Below, in pieces: positions 63,174 to 64,000 of a stretch of DNA of 64,000 nucleotides. Position 1 is the first letter of the stretch. The number at the start of each line of letters is the position of its first letter. The stretch lies in the IMG/VR virus record IMGVR_UViG_3300001282_000007, positions 1 to 64,000 of that record, one strand, 5' to 3'. Under the pieces are notes generated by a model. That model saw nothing but the letters and a program-made list of their open reading frames with translations. It did no database searches and was not told the DNA's origin. This DNA is from a virus. A program made the position numbers and the translations under genes.

Positions 63174-63494
63174 TTAAACTCTAAAACTTTCTCCACAACC
63201 ACAGCGGTCGCGTTCGTTGGGATTTGAAAATTCAAATCCTTCATTGAGACCTTGTCTTGTGTAGTCTACTTCAAGTCCTTGAAGATAGGCACAACTTTTG
63301 GGATCAACAAACAATTTGCAGTTGGCACAGTCAATGCAGATATCTTCAGGTTGTGCTGTATCTACATATTCCAACACATAAGCAAGTCCTGAGCAACCTG
63401 TGGTTCTTACACCAACACGAATACCAATACCATGGCCGCGACGTTGAATGGTTTGAGTTATTTTTCTAGCAGCATCATCAGTTAAGGAGATCAT
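63174..63494 (-). CDS. iscA: IscA/HesB-type Fe-S assembly protein
   Basis: A 106-aa protein with Cys34 in TTGCSGLAY and Cys98/Cys100 in RCGCGESF, the three conserved Cys of A-type carriers. It overlaps iscU by 17 nt. It would transfer Fe-S or iron to targets such as the radical SAM protein, or help RNR metallation. Confidence 0.93.
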   Translation of the reverse strand: MISLTDDAARKITQTIQRRGHGIGIRVGVRTTGCSGLAYVLEYVDTAQPEDICIDCANCKLFVDPKSCAYLQGLEVDYTRQGLNEGFEFSNPNERDRCGCGESFRV

Positions 63495-63870
63495 GCTTGC
63501 TTTTGTAATCTGCTACTGCGGCCTTGATGGCATCTTCAGCCAGGATGCTACAGTGGATCTTGACCGGAGGTAATGCTAGTTCTTCGGCAATGTCGGAGTT
63601 TTTGATTGTTCCTGCTTTGTCGATGTGCATTCCTTTGACCCATTCGGTAATGAGGCTCGAACTCGCAATAGCCGATCCGCAGCCATACGTTTTAAATTTT
63701 GCATCTGTAATAATACCTGTATCATTGTCAACCTTTATTTGTAACTTCATTACGTCACCGCAGGCAGGTGCTCCTACCATGCCTGTGCCAACGTCTACAT
63801 CGCCTTTTTCAAAGCTGCCCACATTGCGTGGATTTTCGTAGTGATCGATTACTTGATTTGAATAAGCCAT
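63478..63870 (-). CDS. iscU: IscU-type Fe-S scaffold
   Basis: A 130-aa scaffold, MAYSNQVIDHYENPRNVGSF, with ligands Cys37/Asp39 (PACGD), Cys64 (YGCGSA) and Cys107 (KIHCSIL). It builds [2Fe-2S] clusters from sulphur given by a cysteine desulphurase, which is not in the window. AAAAGGAAC precedes the ATG. The LPPVK motif is present (ALPPVKIHC), so chaperone interaction with HscA is possible. Confidence 0.95.
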   Translation of the reverse strand: MAYSNQVIDHYENPRNVGSFEKGDVDVGTGMVGAPACGDVMKLQIKVDNDTGIITDAKFKTYGCGSAIASSSLITEWVKGMHIDKAGTIKNSDIAEELALPPVKIHCSILAEDAIKAAVADYKSKHDLLN

Positions 63871-63887
63871 ACAGGTTCCTTTTGTTG

Positions 63888-63916
63888 AGTATACTACCAA
63901 CAGGCTGACTAGTCAA
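63888..63916 (-). promoter_or_regulatory. sigma70 promoter for iscU-iscA
   Basis: TTGACT, 17-bp spacer, TATACT, about 20 nt upstream of the ATG. Confidence 0.78.
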
Positions 63917-63926
63917 CCAGTTTGAA

Positions 63927-64000
63927 TCAACCGAGATTACGGTCTTTGTTCATGGCCGATTTTGCAGCCTGTGCCACAATATTTTGTGCTTGATTTACCG
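63927..64000 (-). CDS. C-terminal fragment of a gene continuing beyond the window
   Basis: The last 24 codons read VNQAQNIVAQAAKSAMNKDRNLG and stop at 63927, in a frame open to the window edge. Too short to assign. Confidence 0.35.
   Translation of the reverse strand, partial: VNQAQNIVAQAAKSAMNKDRNLG

Noticed and set aside
1-64000. tRNA genes, CRISPR arrays, IS elements
   Set aside because: No cloverleaf with a GGTTCGA-type T arm, no regular spacer-repeat array and no transposase were seen; a covariance-model scan would be needed to exclude unusual tRNAs.

Overview
The window is a piece of a large tailed double-stranded DNA phage genome of T4-like gene content. Phage hallmarks are a Mtd/pectate-lyase-fold tail fibre, a PAAR spike, a class Ia ribonucleotide reductase pair with glutaredoxin, a T4-type ATP-dependent DNA ligase, an Hsp20, a PD-(D/E)XK exonuclease and dozens of short, tightly packed genes joined by 4-nt ATGA overlaps, nearly all on the minus strand. 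The host looks Gram-negative and probably betaproteobacterial: the phage carries a betaproteobacterial-type porin, several lipoproteins, a DUF3563 protein, PstS and a PlcP-type phosphatase, and its early promoters are near-perfect sigma70 promoters. No tRNA, CRISPR array or IS element was seen, and no gap between genes exceeds 300 bp (the largest is about 210 bp, at 46243-46453).

Layout. 1-2.6 kb: SOD-like N-terminus, IF-1, and a translationally coupled array of six small paralogues ending in a (F/L)-x-L-(K/R)-W motif. 2.7-6.4 kb: FkbM methyltransferase, SleB-type cell-wall hydrolase, NAD synthetase and a string of small genes. 6.4-18.7 kb: early-type small genes, many behind copies of one promoter cassette (TTGACC-17-TATAAT), interrupted at 10.0-11.6 kb by an AT-rich restriction-modification pair. 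18.7-27 kb: FG-GAP lipoprotein, radical SAM protein, asparagine-synthetase-like protein, two ClpP paralogues, two GT10-like proteins and a 514-aa protein. 27-30 kb: secreted and lipoprotein cluster including an entericidin-like peptide. 30-35.5 kb: HNH nuclease, an ADP-ribosyltransferase-like and an isochorismatase-like protein with T4-style capsid-targeting leaders, then a putative Pho regulon (plcP-like phosphatase plus GT2 glycosyltransferase, and pstS), each unit preceded by 11-bp-period Pho-box repeats. 35.5-41 kb: UvdE-type nuclease and a sugar/amidino modification cluster. 41-46 kb: phosphoesterase, ClpS, Hsp20 with a ROSE-like leader, ClpX and a membrane coiled-coil protein. 46-53 kb: SPFH lipoprotein, DNA ligase and small genes. 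53-64 kb: porin, virion proteins, glutaredoxin, NrdB, NrdA, tail fibre, exonuclease, IscA and IscU.

Two promoter systems can be read. One is the host-type sigma70 cassette (26 sites, all with a 17-bp spacer). The other is a T4-late-like TAAATA box. At nine genes this box lies exactly 4-5 nt before the start codon, which would put transcription at or beside the A of ATG and give leaderless late messages. Three sigma70 cassettes also place +1 on the ATG.

The most interesting candidate system is the Pho module. A virus-borne PstS together with a PlcP-like phospholipase and a glycosyltransferase would combine phosphate uptake with replacement of phospholipid by glycolipid in a phosphate-starved host. 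Other takeover themes are protein turnover (ClpP x2, ClpX, ClpS), NAD metabolism and ADP-ribosylation, envelope remodelling (porin, SPFH, lipoproteins), Fe-S assembly, and exclusion of competitors by restriction.
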